From contig CP064972.1 of NCBI GenBank assembly GCA_016699405.1, positions 4,867,501 through 4,931,500 on the forward strand: 64,000 bases of DNA, written 5' to 3'. Positions 26,796 through 35,677 of this stretch are shown here, piece after piece. The translations under genes were made by a program, and so were the position numbers. Position 1 is the first letter of the stretch, and every line of letters begins with the position of its first letter. A model generated the notes under the pieces. That model saw only the letters and a program-made list of their open reading frames with translations. It had not been told where the DNA came from and did not search any database. The DNA is from Holophagales bacterium. Its GTDB lineage: Bacteria > Acidobacteriota > Thermoanaerobaculia > Multivoradales > JAGPDF01.

Positions 26796-27758
26796 CGGCG
26801 CCCGGCGTGCGAGCAGGCGCTCGCCAAGGAGCGCCGGGAGATCCGCCGCCGCGAGGCTCGTGCCCGGAGGCTCGAGGCCGGCGAGCCTGGCCGCCTCCGC
26901 CAGGAGTCGACCCGGGCTCCACCCTGCCGCCCGCAGCTCGGCAAGCCCGGTGTCGCCGCGCGACTTGCTGAGCTTGCTGCCGTCGGGATGGAGGAGCAGC
27001 GCATGGTGGAAGAAGCGCGCCGGCCTGGCGCGCCCGAGGAGCCCCCCGAGCTGGATCTGCCGCCCGGTCGAGGCGAGCAGATCCTCGCCGCGGATGACCA
27101 CGTCCACGCCCTGCGCCAGGTCGTCGACGACGACGGCGAACTGGTAGGTCCAGTTGCCGCTGCGATCCCGCGCCAGGACGTCGCCGCACTGCTCGGCGGG
27201 GCATTGAATCTGCCGGCCGAGCCGCAGGTCGTCGAAGGCGATCGACTCGGGTTCGAGTCGTACGCGGCGCATCGCCGTGCGGCCGGGCTCGACGCGACGA
27301 CCGCGACAGGTTCCCGGGTAACGCCGCTCGCCCTCCGCGCCGACGCCGTCGGGGCCCACCGCCTGCGCCACGGCGCGCCGCGAACAGTCGCACGGAAAGA
27401 CGAGATCGCGCGCCGCGAGACGACTGAGCGCCGCTTCGTAGAGCGCCCCGCGCTCGCTCTGGCGGACGTACGTCGCGCCGCTCTGCGGGTCGGGGTCGGG
27501 AGCGAAGCCGAGCCAATCGAGGTCGTCGAGCAGCGCCCGCTCGTGCTCGACACGGCTGCGCACGCGGTCGTGGTCTTCGACGCGTAGCAGCACCTCGCCG
27601 CCGAGCGCTCGAGCCAACCCCCAGACGAAGATCGCGTTGACGGCGTGCCCGAGATGCAGTCGACCGGTCGGCGCCGGCGCGAACCGCGTGCGCCAGGGCG
27701 CTGTCGGCCAGGACGGGCTGCCGACCGGGCGCTCCGGCTCTCTCGTCGGCTCCGGCAT
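26793..27758 (-). CDS. gluQ: glutamyl-Q tRNA(Asp) synthetase
   Basis: 321 residues, a shortened class I glutamyl-tRNA synthetase lacking the anticodon-binding domain. The HIGH-type motif is RFAPAPTGRLHLGHA and the second signature is KLSKS. Zinc-ligand cysteines are in FPCDCSRR and YPGTCRG, as in E. coli GluQ (YadB). The enzyme attaches glutamate to queuosine in the anticodon of tRNA(Asp). The ATG at 27758 is preferred over an in-frame ATG at 27797; a TAGGCT element sits eight bases before it. Divergent from the lipoprotein gene. Confidence 0.92.
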   Translation of the reverse strand: MPEPTREPERPVGSPSWPTAPWRTRFAPAPTGRLHLGHAVNAIFVWGLARALGGEVLLRVEDHDRVRSRVEHERALLDDLDWLGFAPDPDPQSGATYVRQSERGALYEAALSRLAARDLVFPCDCSRRAVAQAVGPDGVGAEGERRYPGTCRGRRVEPGRTAMRRVRLEPESIAFDDLRLGRQIQCPAEQCGDVLARDRSGNWTYQFAVVVDDLAQGVDVVIRGEDLLASTGRQIQLGGLLGRARPARFFHHALLLHPDGSKLSKSRGDTGLAELRAAGWSPGRLLAEAARLAGLEPPGTSLAAADLPALLGERLLARRAP

Positions 27759-27862
27759 CGTCGACGAGCCTAGACGAGTTCCGCCCGCCGACTCCACGGG
27801 TCGCTCCGCTCTCGTCGCGAGGCGAACCGCGCTACGATCCCACCGATCCGAGAGGAACCGCC

Positions 27863-28186
27863 ATGACCCCGTCGACCCTCCGCGGGCTCGCCCTGCTCGC
27901 CGTCGCCTCGCTCACCCTCGCCTGTCCCTCGCCCCGGGCCAAGCGCACGACCCGCCAGCCTCCGGCCGAGCCCACCACCGCCTGGGAGCAGCCCAGCAGC
28001 GAGGCCGACCGCACCCGCCGGATGGAGGATCAGGCGCGCGACATCAACCAGCGCTGGAGCGAGACGCAACAGATGGAGGGAAGCGACGCCGACAAGGAAC
28101 GCGCCGTCCAGGAGCTTCTCGAGAAACAGCAGCAGCTCAACCGCGAAGGCCAGGGCGAGCCGGCTCCGCCACCGCCGCCCGAGTGA
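27863..28186 (+). CDS. small putative lipoprotein
   Basis: 107 residues with a lipoprotein signal: hydrophobic stretch LRGLALLAVASLTLAC ending in a lipobox (LTLAC). The mature part is charged, probably a helical coil in the middle (DKERAVQELLEKQQQLNRE) with a Pro-rich tail. No domain recognised. GAGAGGA before the ATG supports the start, and TACGAT at 27832-27837 could be its -10 element. Located between gluQ (divergent) and the ABC-F gene. Confidence 0.75.
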   Translation: MTPSTLRGLALLAVASLTLACPSPRAKRTTRQPPAEPTTAWEQPSSEADRTRRMEDQARDINQRWSETQQMEGSDADKERAVQELLEKQQQLNREGQGEPAPPPPPE

Positions 28187-28287
28187 GCACAGGGACCGGC
28201 GCAAGCCTGCCTCCAGCCTCGTCCGCCGGCGACAGGCTTCCGCTCGTCCCCTCCCTCGCCGGAGCGAGTTGATATCCTCCGCCGCCT

Positions 28288-30225
28288 ATGATCTCGGTCT
28301 CCAACCTCGCCAAGGCCTATGGCGGGGACACGCTCTTCGAGCGGGTCTCGTTCCAGCTCAACCCCGGGTCGCGCTACGGACTGGTCGGCGCGAACGGTTC
28401 GGGCAAGTCCACCTTCATGAAGATCCTCGCCGGCGACGAGCCGGCGAGCGACGGGACGATCGCCATTCCCAAGCGGGCGCGTGTCGGCGTCCTGCGCCAG
28501 GATCACTTCCGTTTCGAAGAGGAGCGCATCCTCGACGTGGCGATGATGGGCCACCGCGAGCTCTACGAAGCGCTCACCGAGCGCGAACGGCTGCTCGCCC
28601 AGCCCGACGGCGACTTCGACCACGAGCGCTACGCCGAGCTCGAGGACTACATCCTCCACCAGGACGGCTATGCGCTCGAGTCGCGCGCCGCCGAGGTGCT
28701 CGAAGGGCTCGGCATTCCTGCCGCGGTCCACCAGCAGGGGCTGGGCACGCTTTCCGGCGGCTTCAAGTTGCGGGTGCTGCTCGCCCAGGTGCTCTCCGGC
28801 GATCCCGACGCCCTGTTGCTCGACGAGCCGACCAACCACCTCGACATCCTGTCGATCCGCTGGCTGGAGAAGTTCCTCACCTCGTACAAGGGTTGTGCCG
28901 TGGTGATCTCGCACGATCACCGCTTCCTCGACAACATCTCCACCCACATCCTCGACGTCGACTACGAGACGATCCTGCTCTACCACGGCAACTACACGGC
29001 CTTCGAAGAGCAGAAGGTCGCCGAGCGCGACCGCAAGGAGTCGGAGATCGAGAAGCGCGAGTCGGAGATCGCGCGACACCGGGAGTTCGTCGACCGCTTC
29101 CGCGCCAAGGCCACCAAGGCGCGCCAGGCGCAGTCGAAGATCAAGCTGATCGAGAAGATCGTCATCGACAAGCTGCCGACCTCGTCGCGCCGCTACCCGA
29201 CCTTCAAGCTCGCCCAGCGGCGGCCGAGCGGGCGACAGGTGCTGGAGATCGAAGGGCTGGCCAAGTCCTACGGCGAGAAGAAGGTGCTCGCCGGCGTCGA
29301 CCTGACGCTGCGGCGAGGTGACCGGCTGGCGGTGATCGGCCCGAACGGCATCGGCAAGTCGACGCTGCTCAAGATCGCCGTCGGCGCGCTCGCGGCCGAT
29401 GCCGGCCGGTGCGAGTGGGGATACGAGACCTGGCCCGGCTACTTCGCCCAGGACCACAAGGAGCTGCTGGGCGCCTCCGACCAGACGGTCGAGGCGTGGC
29501 TCTGGGAGTGCTGCCCGGGCGAGCCGATCGGCTTCGTGCGCGGCAAGCTCGCCGAGGTGCTCTTCTCCGGCGACGACGTCCACAAGCCGATCCGCGCGCT
29601 CTCCGGCGGCGAGGCGGCACGCCTCGTCTTCTGTCGCCTCTCGGTCGAGAAGCCGAACGTCCTGGTGCTCGACGAGCCGACCAACCATCTCGACCTCGAG
29701 GCGATCGAGGCGCTCGTCGAAGGCCTGCGCGCCTACGACGGCACGCTGCTCTTCGTCTCGCACGACCGCTGGTTCGTCAGCCGCCTGGCGTCGCGCATCC
29801 TCGAGATCAACCCGACCGGCATCCGCGACTTCGAGGGCAGCTACGACGAGTACATCGCCCGCTGCGGCGACGACCACCTCGACGCCGACACCGTGGCGCT
29901 CAAGGCGCGGCAGGAGAAGCGCCAGGCCAAGGAGGCGAAGTCACGCCCGGCAGAGAGCGACGCGAAGCGCCGCCAGCGCGTCAAGGAGCTCACCGCCAAA
30001 CGCGACAAGGCCGCCGCCGCGATCGAGAAGGCCGAGGCGCGCATCCACGCGATCAACGACCTCTTCTGCAACCCCGGCTTCTTCGACAAGACCCCGCCGG
30101 CCGAGATCAAGAAGCTCGAGGGCGAGCAGAAGCAGCTCAACACGCGGCTCGAAGAGCTCCTGCCCGAATGGGAGACCGCCGAGAGCGAGCTCGAAGAGCT
30201 CAACGCCGGCACGCCGGTCGGCTGA
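28288..30225 (+). CDS. ABC-F family ATPase (YbiT/Uup-like ribosome-associated)
   Basis: 645 residues with two ABC domains and no membrane segment. First: Walker A GANGSGKST, signature LSGGFKLRVLLA, Walker B LLLDEPTNHLD. Second: Walker A GPNGIGKST, signature LSGGEAARLVF, Walker B LVLDEPTNHLD. The linker is charged and helical (ESEIEKRESEIARHREFVDRF). The C-terminal 110 residues form a coiled coil (KELTAKRDKAAAAIEKAEA) like the Uup tail. ABC-F proteins act on the ribosomal E site in translation control, or protect from antibiotics. The start ATG has TATCCT nine bases upstream. Confidence 0.92.
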   Translation: MISVSNLAKAYGGDTLFERVSFQLNPGSRYGLVGANGSGKSTFMKILAGDEPASDGTIAIPKRARVGVLRQDHFRFEEERILDVAMMGHRELYEALTERERLLAQPDGDFDHERYAELEDYILHQDGYALESRAAEVLEGLGIPAAVHQQGLGTLSGGFKLRVLLAQVLSGDPDALLLDEPTNHLDILSIRWLEKFLTSYKGCAVVISHDHRFLDNISTHILDVDYETILLYHGNYTAFEEQKVAERDRKESEIEKRESEIARHREFVDRFRAKATKARQAQSKIKLIEKIVIDKLPTSSRRYPTFKLAQRRPSGRQVLEIEGLAKSYGEKKVLAGVDLTLRRGDRLAVIGPNGIGKSTLLKIAVGALAADAGRCEWGYETWPGYFAQDHKELLGASDQTVEAWLWECCPGEPIGFVRGKLAEVLFSGDDVHKPIRALSGGEAARLVFCRLSVEKPNVLVLDEPTNHLDLEAIEALVEGLRAYDGTLLFVSHDRWFVSRLASRILEINPTGIRDFEGSYDEYIARCGDDHLDADTVALKARQEKRQAKEAKSRPAESDAKRRQRVKELTAKRDKAAAAIEKAEARIHAINDLFCNPGFFDKTPPAEIKKLEGEQKQLNTRLEELLPEWETAESELEELNAGTPVG

Positions 30226-30249
30226 GCGACGCCACGCCGGCCCTCGCGC

Positions 30250-30255
30250 TAGCAT
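30250..30255 (+). promoter_or_regulatory. candidate -10 element for leaderless transcription (VOC gene)
   Basis: TAGCAT lies six bases (CGCCGG) before the ATG at 30262. No Shine-Dalgarno sequence is present, consistent with a leaderless message. Confidence 0.45.
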
Positions 30256-30261
30256 CGCCGG

Positions 30262-30636
30262 ATGAGCGACGACGCCCGCGCCATTCCGATCCTCCCCTGC
30301 CGGCAGCTCGACGCAACGCTGGCGTTCTACGGTCTGCTCGGGTTCACCCTGGAGTTCGAAGAGAACGAGCCGGCGCCCTACGCGATCCTGACTCTCGGCG
30401 GCGCCGAGCTCCACTTCGCCGGCATCGCCGACCCGGCGCGGGCCGGCCTGCACGGCGCCTGCTACCTGCGCGTCCCTGATGCCGACGCGCTGCACGCCCA
30501 CTGGCGGGCCGCCGGCGTCCCCGACGAGGGCCTGCCGCGACTCGGACCGATCGACGACCGCCCGTGGGGGATGCGCGAGTTCGCCCTCGTCGACCCCGAC
30601 GGCAACATGATCCGCGTCGGGCACCTCGTCGACTGA
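30262..30636 (+). CDS. VOC family / bleomycin-resistance-like protein
   Basis: 124 residues of the VOC fold related to bleomycin-binding proteins: IPILPCRQLDATLAFYGLLGFTLEF, GGAELHFAG, HGACYLRVPDADALH and the end motif FALVDPDGNMIRVG. The domain swap dimer of this subgroup sequesters or modifies small molecules; the substrate here is unknown. There is no ribosome-binding site, but TAGCAT sits six bases before the start codon. It is 36 bases after the ABC-F gene and converges on a DinB-like gene. Confidence 0.85.
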   Translation: MSDDARAIPILPCRQLDATLAFYGLLGFTLEFEENEPAPYAILTLGGAELHFAGIADPARAGLHGACYLRVPDADALHAHWRAAGVPDEGLPRLGPIDDRPWGMREFALVDPDGNMIRVGHLVD

Positions 30637-30652
30637 GCGGCGGCTCGGCGGC

Positions 30653-31141
30653 TCAGTCGAACTCGCGCCGCGGCGCGGCCTGCTCGGGGCCGACACGACC
30701 GGCGGTGATCTCGGCCTTGTAGTAGTTCTCCCCGCGGACCGGCGCGCTCGCCAGGCGGCGCAGCAAGGCGATCTGGCCGATGTGGGTCAGCGCGTCGGCG
30801 ATCGGCCCCTGGAAGAGCTTCTCCGCCGAGGCGGAGAGCGGTCGCGGCTCGGCGAGCCGCGCGTCGAATGCGGCGAGCACGGCGAAGAATCGCGCGCTGC
30901 CCTCGGCCCAGGGCAGGACCGGCGAGTCGTTCCAGCTCTGCCTCCCGTCGGCGATCGAGAGCGCCCAGTCGAACAGATCGCCGACGTGGGCGAGGATCTC
31001 GCCGGCGCTGCGGCTGTCGGCGGCGACACGAAACGACGCGAAGGTCTCCGGCGCACCGCGCAGCGCCTTGCCGCCGCGGTAGGCCACCACCGCCACCGTG
31101 TGGCGCAGGAACTCGACGTCGGTCGTCCCGGGCTCGCTCAT
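30653..31141 (-). CDS. DinB-like four-helix protein
   Basis: 162 residues with the DinB/YfiT-like helical-bundle pattern: SAGEILAHVGDLFDWALS in helix 2 and DALTHIGQIALLRRLASAP in helix 3, the His residues being the usual metal ligands, and NYYKAEI near the end. Such proteins are metal-dependent thiol transferases or of unknown function. The start at 31141 follows a purine-rich GGAGGAGAGG sequence. It is 23 bases downstream of the amidohydrolase gene on the same strand. Confidence 0.8.
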   Translation of the reverse strand: MSEPGTTDVEFLRHTVAVVAYRGGKALRGAPETFASFRVAADSRSAGEILAHVGDLFDWALSIADGRQSWNDSPVLPWAEGSARFFAVLAAFDARLAEPRPLSASAEKLFQGPIADALTHIGQIALLRRLASAPVRGENYYKAEITAGRVGPEQAAPRREFD

Positions 31142-31164
31142 CGTCCTCTCCTCCTTCGTCTCGC

Positions 31165-33321
31165 TCAGTCGCGCACCGGCGCCCGCACGAAGCGCAGCGT
31201 GCCGCGCGTTCCCGCCAGCTCGTAGTCGAGTCGTAGCTCGTCGCCGGACGCTTCGGCGCGAACCACCGCGCCGAGCCGCGCGAGGAACTTCGCTTCGGCT
31301 TCCGTGCCCGGACCGGGACAAGCCATCCGCGTCGCGCCGACCGGCGAGACGCTCAACCTGCCGTCGCGCGACACGACCTCGGCGAAGTAGCGGTTGCAGC
31401 CGGCGGAGCCGGCGAGCCGGGTGCCGTCGAGGCGTGCGGTGATCGCCACTCCGGCAGGCACCGGCTCACCGGCGGCGAACGCGGCCAGCATCCACTCGCC
31501 CGGCGGCAGTGCCGCCGCTCCCGACTCCGGGAGCCGCGGCGGCGTCGCCGACGACCGGCGGTAGGCGACGCGACCGCCCACCATCGTCAGGTCGACCCGC
31601 GCCTCGAGGATCTCCTCCTCCGGCACGGCGAGGAGGTCGCGCGAGAGCACCGTCAGGTCGGCGAGCTTTCCCGGTGCAATCGATCCCTTGTCCGCTTCCT
31701 CGAAGCCCATGAAGGCGTTGGCCGTCGTGTAGGACCGCAGCGCCTCCTCCCGCGTCATCCGCTGCTCGGCGACGAAGCGCTCGCCATTGGCCATCTTCCG
31801 CGTCACCGCGGCGTAGAAATTGGCGATCGGGTCGAGCGACTCGACCGGGACGTCCGTCCCGTTGGCGACGACCGCTCCCGAATCGAGCAATTCGCGCCAG
31901 CGGTAGGAGGTGCGACGGGCTCGCTCCTCGCCGAGGCGACGCGGCACCCACGGACCGTCGGAGGTGCAGTGGACCGACTGCATCGAGGCGATCACCCCGA
32001 GCTTGGCGAAGCGCGGCAGGTCGGCCGGATCGAGGTGCTGTGCGTGCTCGATCCGCCAGCGCAGATCGCGCGCCTCCGGGTGCGCCGCGAAGGCCGCGGC
32101 ATAGACGTCGAGGACTTCGCGGTTGGCGCGGTCGCCGATCGCGTGCACGCCGAGTTGATAGCCGTCGCGCAGGGCGAGCTCGGCGGTGCGACGCAGGTCC
32201 GGAATCGACATCAGCGCCAGCCCGCGGCTCTCCGGCAGGTCGGCGTACGGCTCGAGCAGCCAGGCGCCGTGGGAACCGAGTGCTCCGTCCATCACCGCCT
32301 TGATCGCTCGCACGGTGACGAACCCGCCCTCGCCGCCGACGCTGCGGTAGCGCGCCAGTTTCTCGTCGAGCTCCGCAGGGGTTCCGGCGACCATCACGTA
32401 GAGCCGCAACGGGAGCTCGCCGCCGTGAGCGAGCTGGCGATAGAAGTCGACCGTCGAAAACGGGACGCCGGCGTCGTGGAAGGTGGCGATGCCGTGGGCG
32501 AGCGCCTCCTCGGCCGCCAGTCGGACCCAGGTGCGTCGCTCGGCCTCGACCGCGCGCGCGTCGCGACGGGCGAGATCGGCCGCCATCGCGCGATCGACCA
32601 GATCCTGCGCCGACTCGCGCAGCAGCCCGCTCGGCTCGCCCTGGGCGTCGTGGACGATCTCACCGCCCTCGGGATCGGGAGTCGCGCGACCGATCCCCGC
32701 CGCCGCCAACGCCCGCGCGTTGACCAGTGCGGCGTGCCCGCTCGCGTGCTCGAGCACGACGGGATTCTCCGGGCTCACCCGCGAAAGCGCGGCATGCAAC
32801 GGCACCCCTTCGACGTTCGGCTGCGGCACGCGGTTCCACTTGTCCTGGTGCCAGCCACGGCCGAGGATCCACTGCCCGGGTCGCGCCTGGCGGGCCGCCG
32901 CCGCGACCTGGGCGACGATCTCGTCGAAGCTCCTGGCCTTCGTCAGATCGAGGCGCGTGCGCGACTGGCCGAGCCCGAGGAAGTGCCCGTGCCCTTCGAT
33001 GAAGGCCGGAATCAGCAGACGGCCTCCGAGGTCGACGACTTCGGTGCGCGGGCCGATCCAGCGGGCGACCTCCTCTTCGCTGCCGACGGCGGCGATCCGG
33101 TCGCCCCGCACCGCCACCGCCCGGGCTTCGGGCCGACCGGCGTCCATCGTCACGACCCGCCCGCCACGCAACACCAGGTCGGCAGTCGCCGGGGTCGCGT
33201 CCGTTGTCGCGGGGGTGGCGGGTGGCGTCGCGCTGCTTCCGGGGACTCCCGCCGCACAGGCCGCAAGCGTGCCGGCGAGCGCAAGCGCCACCCCGCTGAT
33301 CCAGATTCTCCGCTCAGGCAT
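31165..33321 (-). CDS. YtcJ-type amidohydrolase lipoprotein with C-terminal META domain
   Basis: 718 residues. N-terminal lipoprotein signal with lipobox (LALAGTLAAC), short Thr/Pro linker, then an amidohydrolase-3 (YtcJ-like) domain with metal ligands in PAFIEGHGHF, GVHAIGDRANRE and IEHAQHL and the late Asp in NGTDVPVESLDP. The last about 115 residues are a META/HslJ-like domain (GEWMLAAF, LAGSAGCNRYFAEV, GATRMACPGP). It is probably an envelope hydrolase of amide or lactam bonds with a META domain that may aid stability or binding. The fusion is uncommon. Substrate unknown. Confidence 0.87.
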   Translation of the reverse strand: MPERRIWISGVALALAGTLAACAAGVPGSSATPPATPATTDATPATADLVLRGGRVVTMDAGRPEARAVAVRGDRIAAVGSEEEVARWIGPRTEVVDLGGRLLIPAFIEGHGHFLGLGQSRTRLDLTKARSFDEIVAQVAAAARQARPGQWILGRGWHQDKWNRVPQPNVEGVPLHAALSRVSPENPVVLEHASGHAALVNARALAAAGIGRATPDPEGGEIVHDAQGEPSGLLRESAQDLVDRAMAADLARRDARAVEAERRTWVRLAAEEALAHGIATFHDAGVPFSTVDFYRQLAHGGELPLRLYVMVAGTPAELDEKLARYRSVGGEGGFVTVRAIKAVMDGALGSHGAWLLEPYADLPESRGLALMSIPDLRRTAELALRDGYQLGVHAIGDRANREVLDVYAAAFAAHPEARDLRWRIEHAQHLDPADLPRFAKLGVIASMQSVHCTSDGPWVPRRLGEERARRTSYRWRELLDSGAVVANGTDVPVESLDPIANFYAAVTRKMANGERFVAEQRMTREEALRSYTTANAFMGFEEADKGSIAPGKLADLTVLSRDLLAVPEEEILEARVDLTMVGGRVAYRRSSATPPRLPESGAAALPPGEWMLAAFAAGEPVPAGVAITARLDGTRLAGSAGCNRYFAEVVSRDGRLSVSPVGATRMACPGPGTEAEAKFLARLGAVVRAEASGDELRLDYELAGTRGTLRFVRAPVRD

Positions 33322-33475
33322 CGCGTCCCTCCCGGGTCGACCGGTCGCCGGATTCGTTTCTCGGGAGGCTATCAAGGTGCCGCTGAAACCGGACGGGGTC
33401 GCCGTGACTCTCATCCATTGAACCTCGCTGACCGGGTCGAAGCCCCGGCAGCCTTTCCCGAGGAGGCCGGTCCCC

Positions 33476-33811
33476 ATGAGCAGCTCTCCCATCCACGTCA
33501 CCGATGCCTCGTTCCAGAAGGACGTCCTCGAGTCGCCGACGCCGGTTCTCGTCGACTTCTGGGCCCCGTGGTGCGGTCCCTGCAAGATGATCGCCCCGGC
33601 GCTCGAAGAGCTGGCCGGTGAGCTCGCCGGTCAGGTGGCGGTCGCCAAGGTCAACGTCGACGACCACCAGCAGCACGCCGCCAAGTTCCGCGTCCAGGGG
33701 ATCCCGACGATGATCCTCTTCAAGAACGGACGCGAGGTCGATCGCATGGTCGGCGCGGCGCCGAAGGCCCAGCTCGCCCGCTGGATCCAGGGCGCCACCC
33801 AGGCCAGCTGA
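33476..33811 (+). CDS. trxA: thioredoxin
   Basis: 111 residues, full-length cytoplasmic thioredoxin with active site FWAPWCGPCKMIAP, the buried Asp (VLVDFWAP) and cis-Pro loop GIPTMILFKNG. It reduces protein disulfides such as those of ribonucleotide reductase. GAGGAGG ten bases before the ATG is a strong ribosome-binding site. The upstream gap to the divergent amidohydrolase (33322-33475) should hold both promoters; TATCAA at 33369-33374 is one possible -10. Confidence 0.96.
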   Translation: MSSSPIHVTDASFQKDVLESPTPVLVDFWAPWCGPCKMIAPALEELAGELAGQVAVAKVNVDDHQQHAAKFRVQGIPTMILFKNGREVDRMVGAAPKAQLARWIQGATQAS

Positions 33812-33844
33812 ACCGGGCGCTCCGCGCGCGTCGGGCCGCGGCGA

Positions 33845-33850
33845 TAGCAT
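33845..33850 (+). promoter_or_regulatory. candidate -10 element for leaderless transcription (sigma factor gene)
   Basis: TAGCAT lies six bases (GCCGCC) before the GTG start at 33857, identical in sequence and spacing to the element before the VOC gene at 30262. Confidence 0.45.
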
Positions 33851-33856
33851 GCCGCC

Positions 33857-34681
33857 GTGGCCCGACGCTCCGCTTCTCCACGCCCGCCCTCCGACGCCGC
33901 CCGCGCCGCCGTCGCCGAGATCTTCGCGACGCACGGCGAGCGCCTCTACGCGACGGCGCTCCGGCTCTGCGGTCGGCCCGACGAGGCCGAGGAGCTGATG
34001 CAGGAGACCCTGCTTGCCGCCTTGCGCGGTTGGGACGGCTTCGCCGCCCGCGCCGAAGCGACCACCTGGCTCTTCACCATCGCCAAGCACGCGTGCTTCC
34101 GCCGACGCCGGCGTCGCGCCGGTGAGCCGGCGAGCTTCGAGGGGCTCGGCGACGAATCCTCGCTGCTGCCGGCGGCCCACGAGCCGATGCCCGACCTCAG
34201 CGAGCTCGCCGACCCCTCGCGCACGGCGGAGCGCGCCGAGGCGGCCGCTCGGGTCGAACGCGGTCTCGCCGAGCTGCCCTTCGCCTACCGCCTGCCGCTG
34301 GTCCTGCTCGACATCGCCGAGCTGTCGATTGCCGAGACCGCCGCGGTGCTCGGTCTCAAGGAGGCGACGGTCAAGACGCGCGTTCACCGCGCCCGGCTGC
34401 GGTTGCGCCAGGCGCTCGTCGCGGGGGCGCGAGGTCGACCTCTCGCCGCCGATCACCCCCGCACCGTCTGCCTCGATCTGCTGCGGGCCAAGCAGGAGGC
34501 GCTCGATCGCGGCGCGCCGTTCCCCTACTCCGAGCAGGCCCTCTGCGATCGCTGCCAGTCGCTGTTCGCGTCGCTCGACCTCGGGCGCGACTCCTGCCGG
34601 CTGCTCGGCCGGGCGACCCTTCCGGACCGCTTGCGCACGCTCCTCGACGCTGAGCTCGCATCCGGCACCCGAGCGAGCTGA
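33857..34681 (+). CDS. ECF-type sigma factor with Cys-containing C-terminal extension
   Basis: 274 residues. Sigma region 2 spans about 25-95 (YATALRLCGRPDEAEELMQE, ATTWLFTIAKHACFRRRRRR) and region 4 about 145-195 (LPFAYRLPLVLLDI, SIAETAAVLGLKEATVKTRVHRA). Another 80 residues follow, containing HPRTVC and ALCDRCQSLF, a His/Cys arrangement that could bind zinc and recalls ZAS anti-sigma domains fused to their sigma factor. No separate anti-sigma gene is adjacent, which fits built-in control. The GTG start is supported by the TAGCAT element. Redox sensing by the Cys residues is inference. Confidence 0.83.
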   Translation: MARRSASPRPPSDAARAAVAEIFATHGERLYATALRLCGRPDEAEELMQETLLAALRGWDGFAARAEATTWLFTIAKHACFRRRRRRAGEPASFEGLGDESSLLPAAHEPMPDLSELADPSRTAERAEAAARVERGLAELPFAYRLPLVLLDIAELSIAETAAVLGLKEATVKTRVHRARLRLRQALVAGARGRPLAADHPRTVCLDLLRAKQEALDRGAPFPYSEQALCDRCQSLFASLDLGRDSCRLLGRATLPDRLRTLLDAELASGTRAS

Positions 34682-34696
34682 TCGGCCGCGACGTCC

Positions 34697-35599
34697 ATGG
34701 CTTTCGACGCCTTCTTCCTCGTGCTGGCGCTGCTCGCCTGCGGCAAGCTGAGCGCCCGGCTCGGGCTCTTCCCGCCCGGCGCCGCCGAGACGCTGAACCG
34801 CTTCGTGCTCACGGTCTGCCTGCCCGCCGCGGTGCTCCGTCACGCGTCGCGACTCCATTTCGAGCCGCGGCTGCTGGCGCTCGCCGCCGTCCCCTGGATC
34901 CTGCTCCTCGCCAGCGCCGTCGCCGTCCTCGGCCTGTCGCGGCTCCTCCGGCTGAGCGACGAAGAGCGGGCGGTCCTGTTGCTCTGCGTGCCGCTCGGCA
35001 ACACCTCGTTCCTCGGCTACCCGCTGATCGAGGCGCTCTGCGGCGAGCGGGCGCTGCCGTTCGCGGTCATCTACGACCAGTTCGGCTCGTTCGTCATCCT
35101 CTCGACCTGGGGGCTCTGGGTGCTGGCGCGCTACGGCGGCGACCGCCCGCCGACCCTCGGCGCGGTCGCTGCGCGCATGATCCGTTTTCCACCCTTTCTC
35201 GCCCTCGTCGCGGCGCTGACCCTGGTGCCCGCGACGCCGCCCGTCGCGGTCGACGCGGTCCTGCGCCGCCTCGCCGACGCGCTGTTGCCGATCGTCGCCT
35301 TCGCGGTCGGACTCGAGATCAAGCTGCGGCTGCCGCGGCGCGAGCTCGCGCCGCTCGCCGGCGGCCTCGGGCTCAAGCTCGTCGCGATGCCCGCCGCCGC
35401 CTGGGGGCTCGTCCACCTGCTGCAGATGGACGGGCTTCCGGCACAGGCCGCCGTGCTCGAAAGCGCGATGCCGCCGATGATCACCGCGAGCGCGCTCGCC
35501 ATCTCGCACCGGCTGGCGCCCGGCCTGGCCGCGGCGCTCGCCGGCTACGGCGTCGTGCTCGCCCTGCTCAGCGTGCCACTCTGGCGGCTGCTGTTCTGA
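34697..35599 (+). CDS. AEC family (auxin-efflux-carrier-like) permease
   Basis: 300 residues, about ten hydrophobic helices in two five-helix halves (FDAFFLVLALLACGKLSARL at the start, VVLALLSVPLWRLLF at the end). LGNTSFLGYPLIEALCG and the conserved AxxSAMPPxI-like stretch ESAMPPMITASALA are family hallmarks. AEC permeases move organic acids such as malate or related anions across the inner membrane. It follows the sigma gene by 15 bases on the same strand and may be co-transcribed with it, though a functional link is not evident. Confidence 0.87.
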   Translation: MAFDAFFLVLALLACGKLSARLGLFPPGAAETLNRFVLTVCLPAAVLRHASRLHFEPRLLALAAVPWILLLASAVAVLGLSRLLRLSDEERAVLLLCVPLGNTSFLGYPLIEALCGERALPFAVIYDQFGSFVILSTWGLWVLARYGGDRPPTLGAVAARMIRFPPFLALVAALTLVPATPPVAVDAVLRRLADALLPIVAFAVGLEIKLRLPRRELAPLAGGLGLKLVAMPAAAWGLVHLLQMDGLPAQAAVLESAMPPMITASALAISHRLAPGLAAALAGYGVVLALLSVPLWRLLF

Positions 35600-35677
35600 G
35601 CCGGCCGGAGCCATCCCGCTCCAGCGAGATCACCGCGCGAACCGCCGCACGACCTCTCCCCGGCGCAACCGGCCGGG

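Noticed and set aside
26793..27758. Full glutamyl-tRNA synthetase (gltX)
   Set aside because: Only about 320 residues with no anticodon-binding domain; the Cys pattern matches GluQ.
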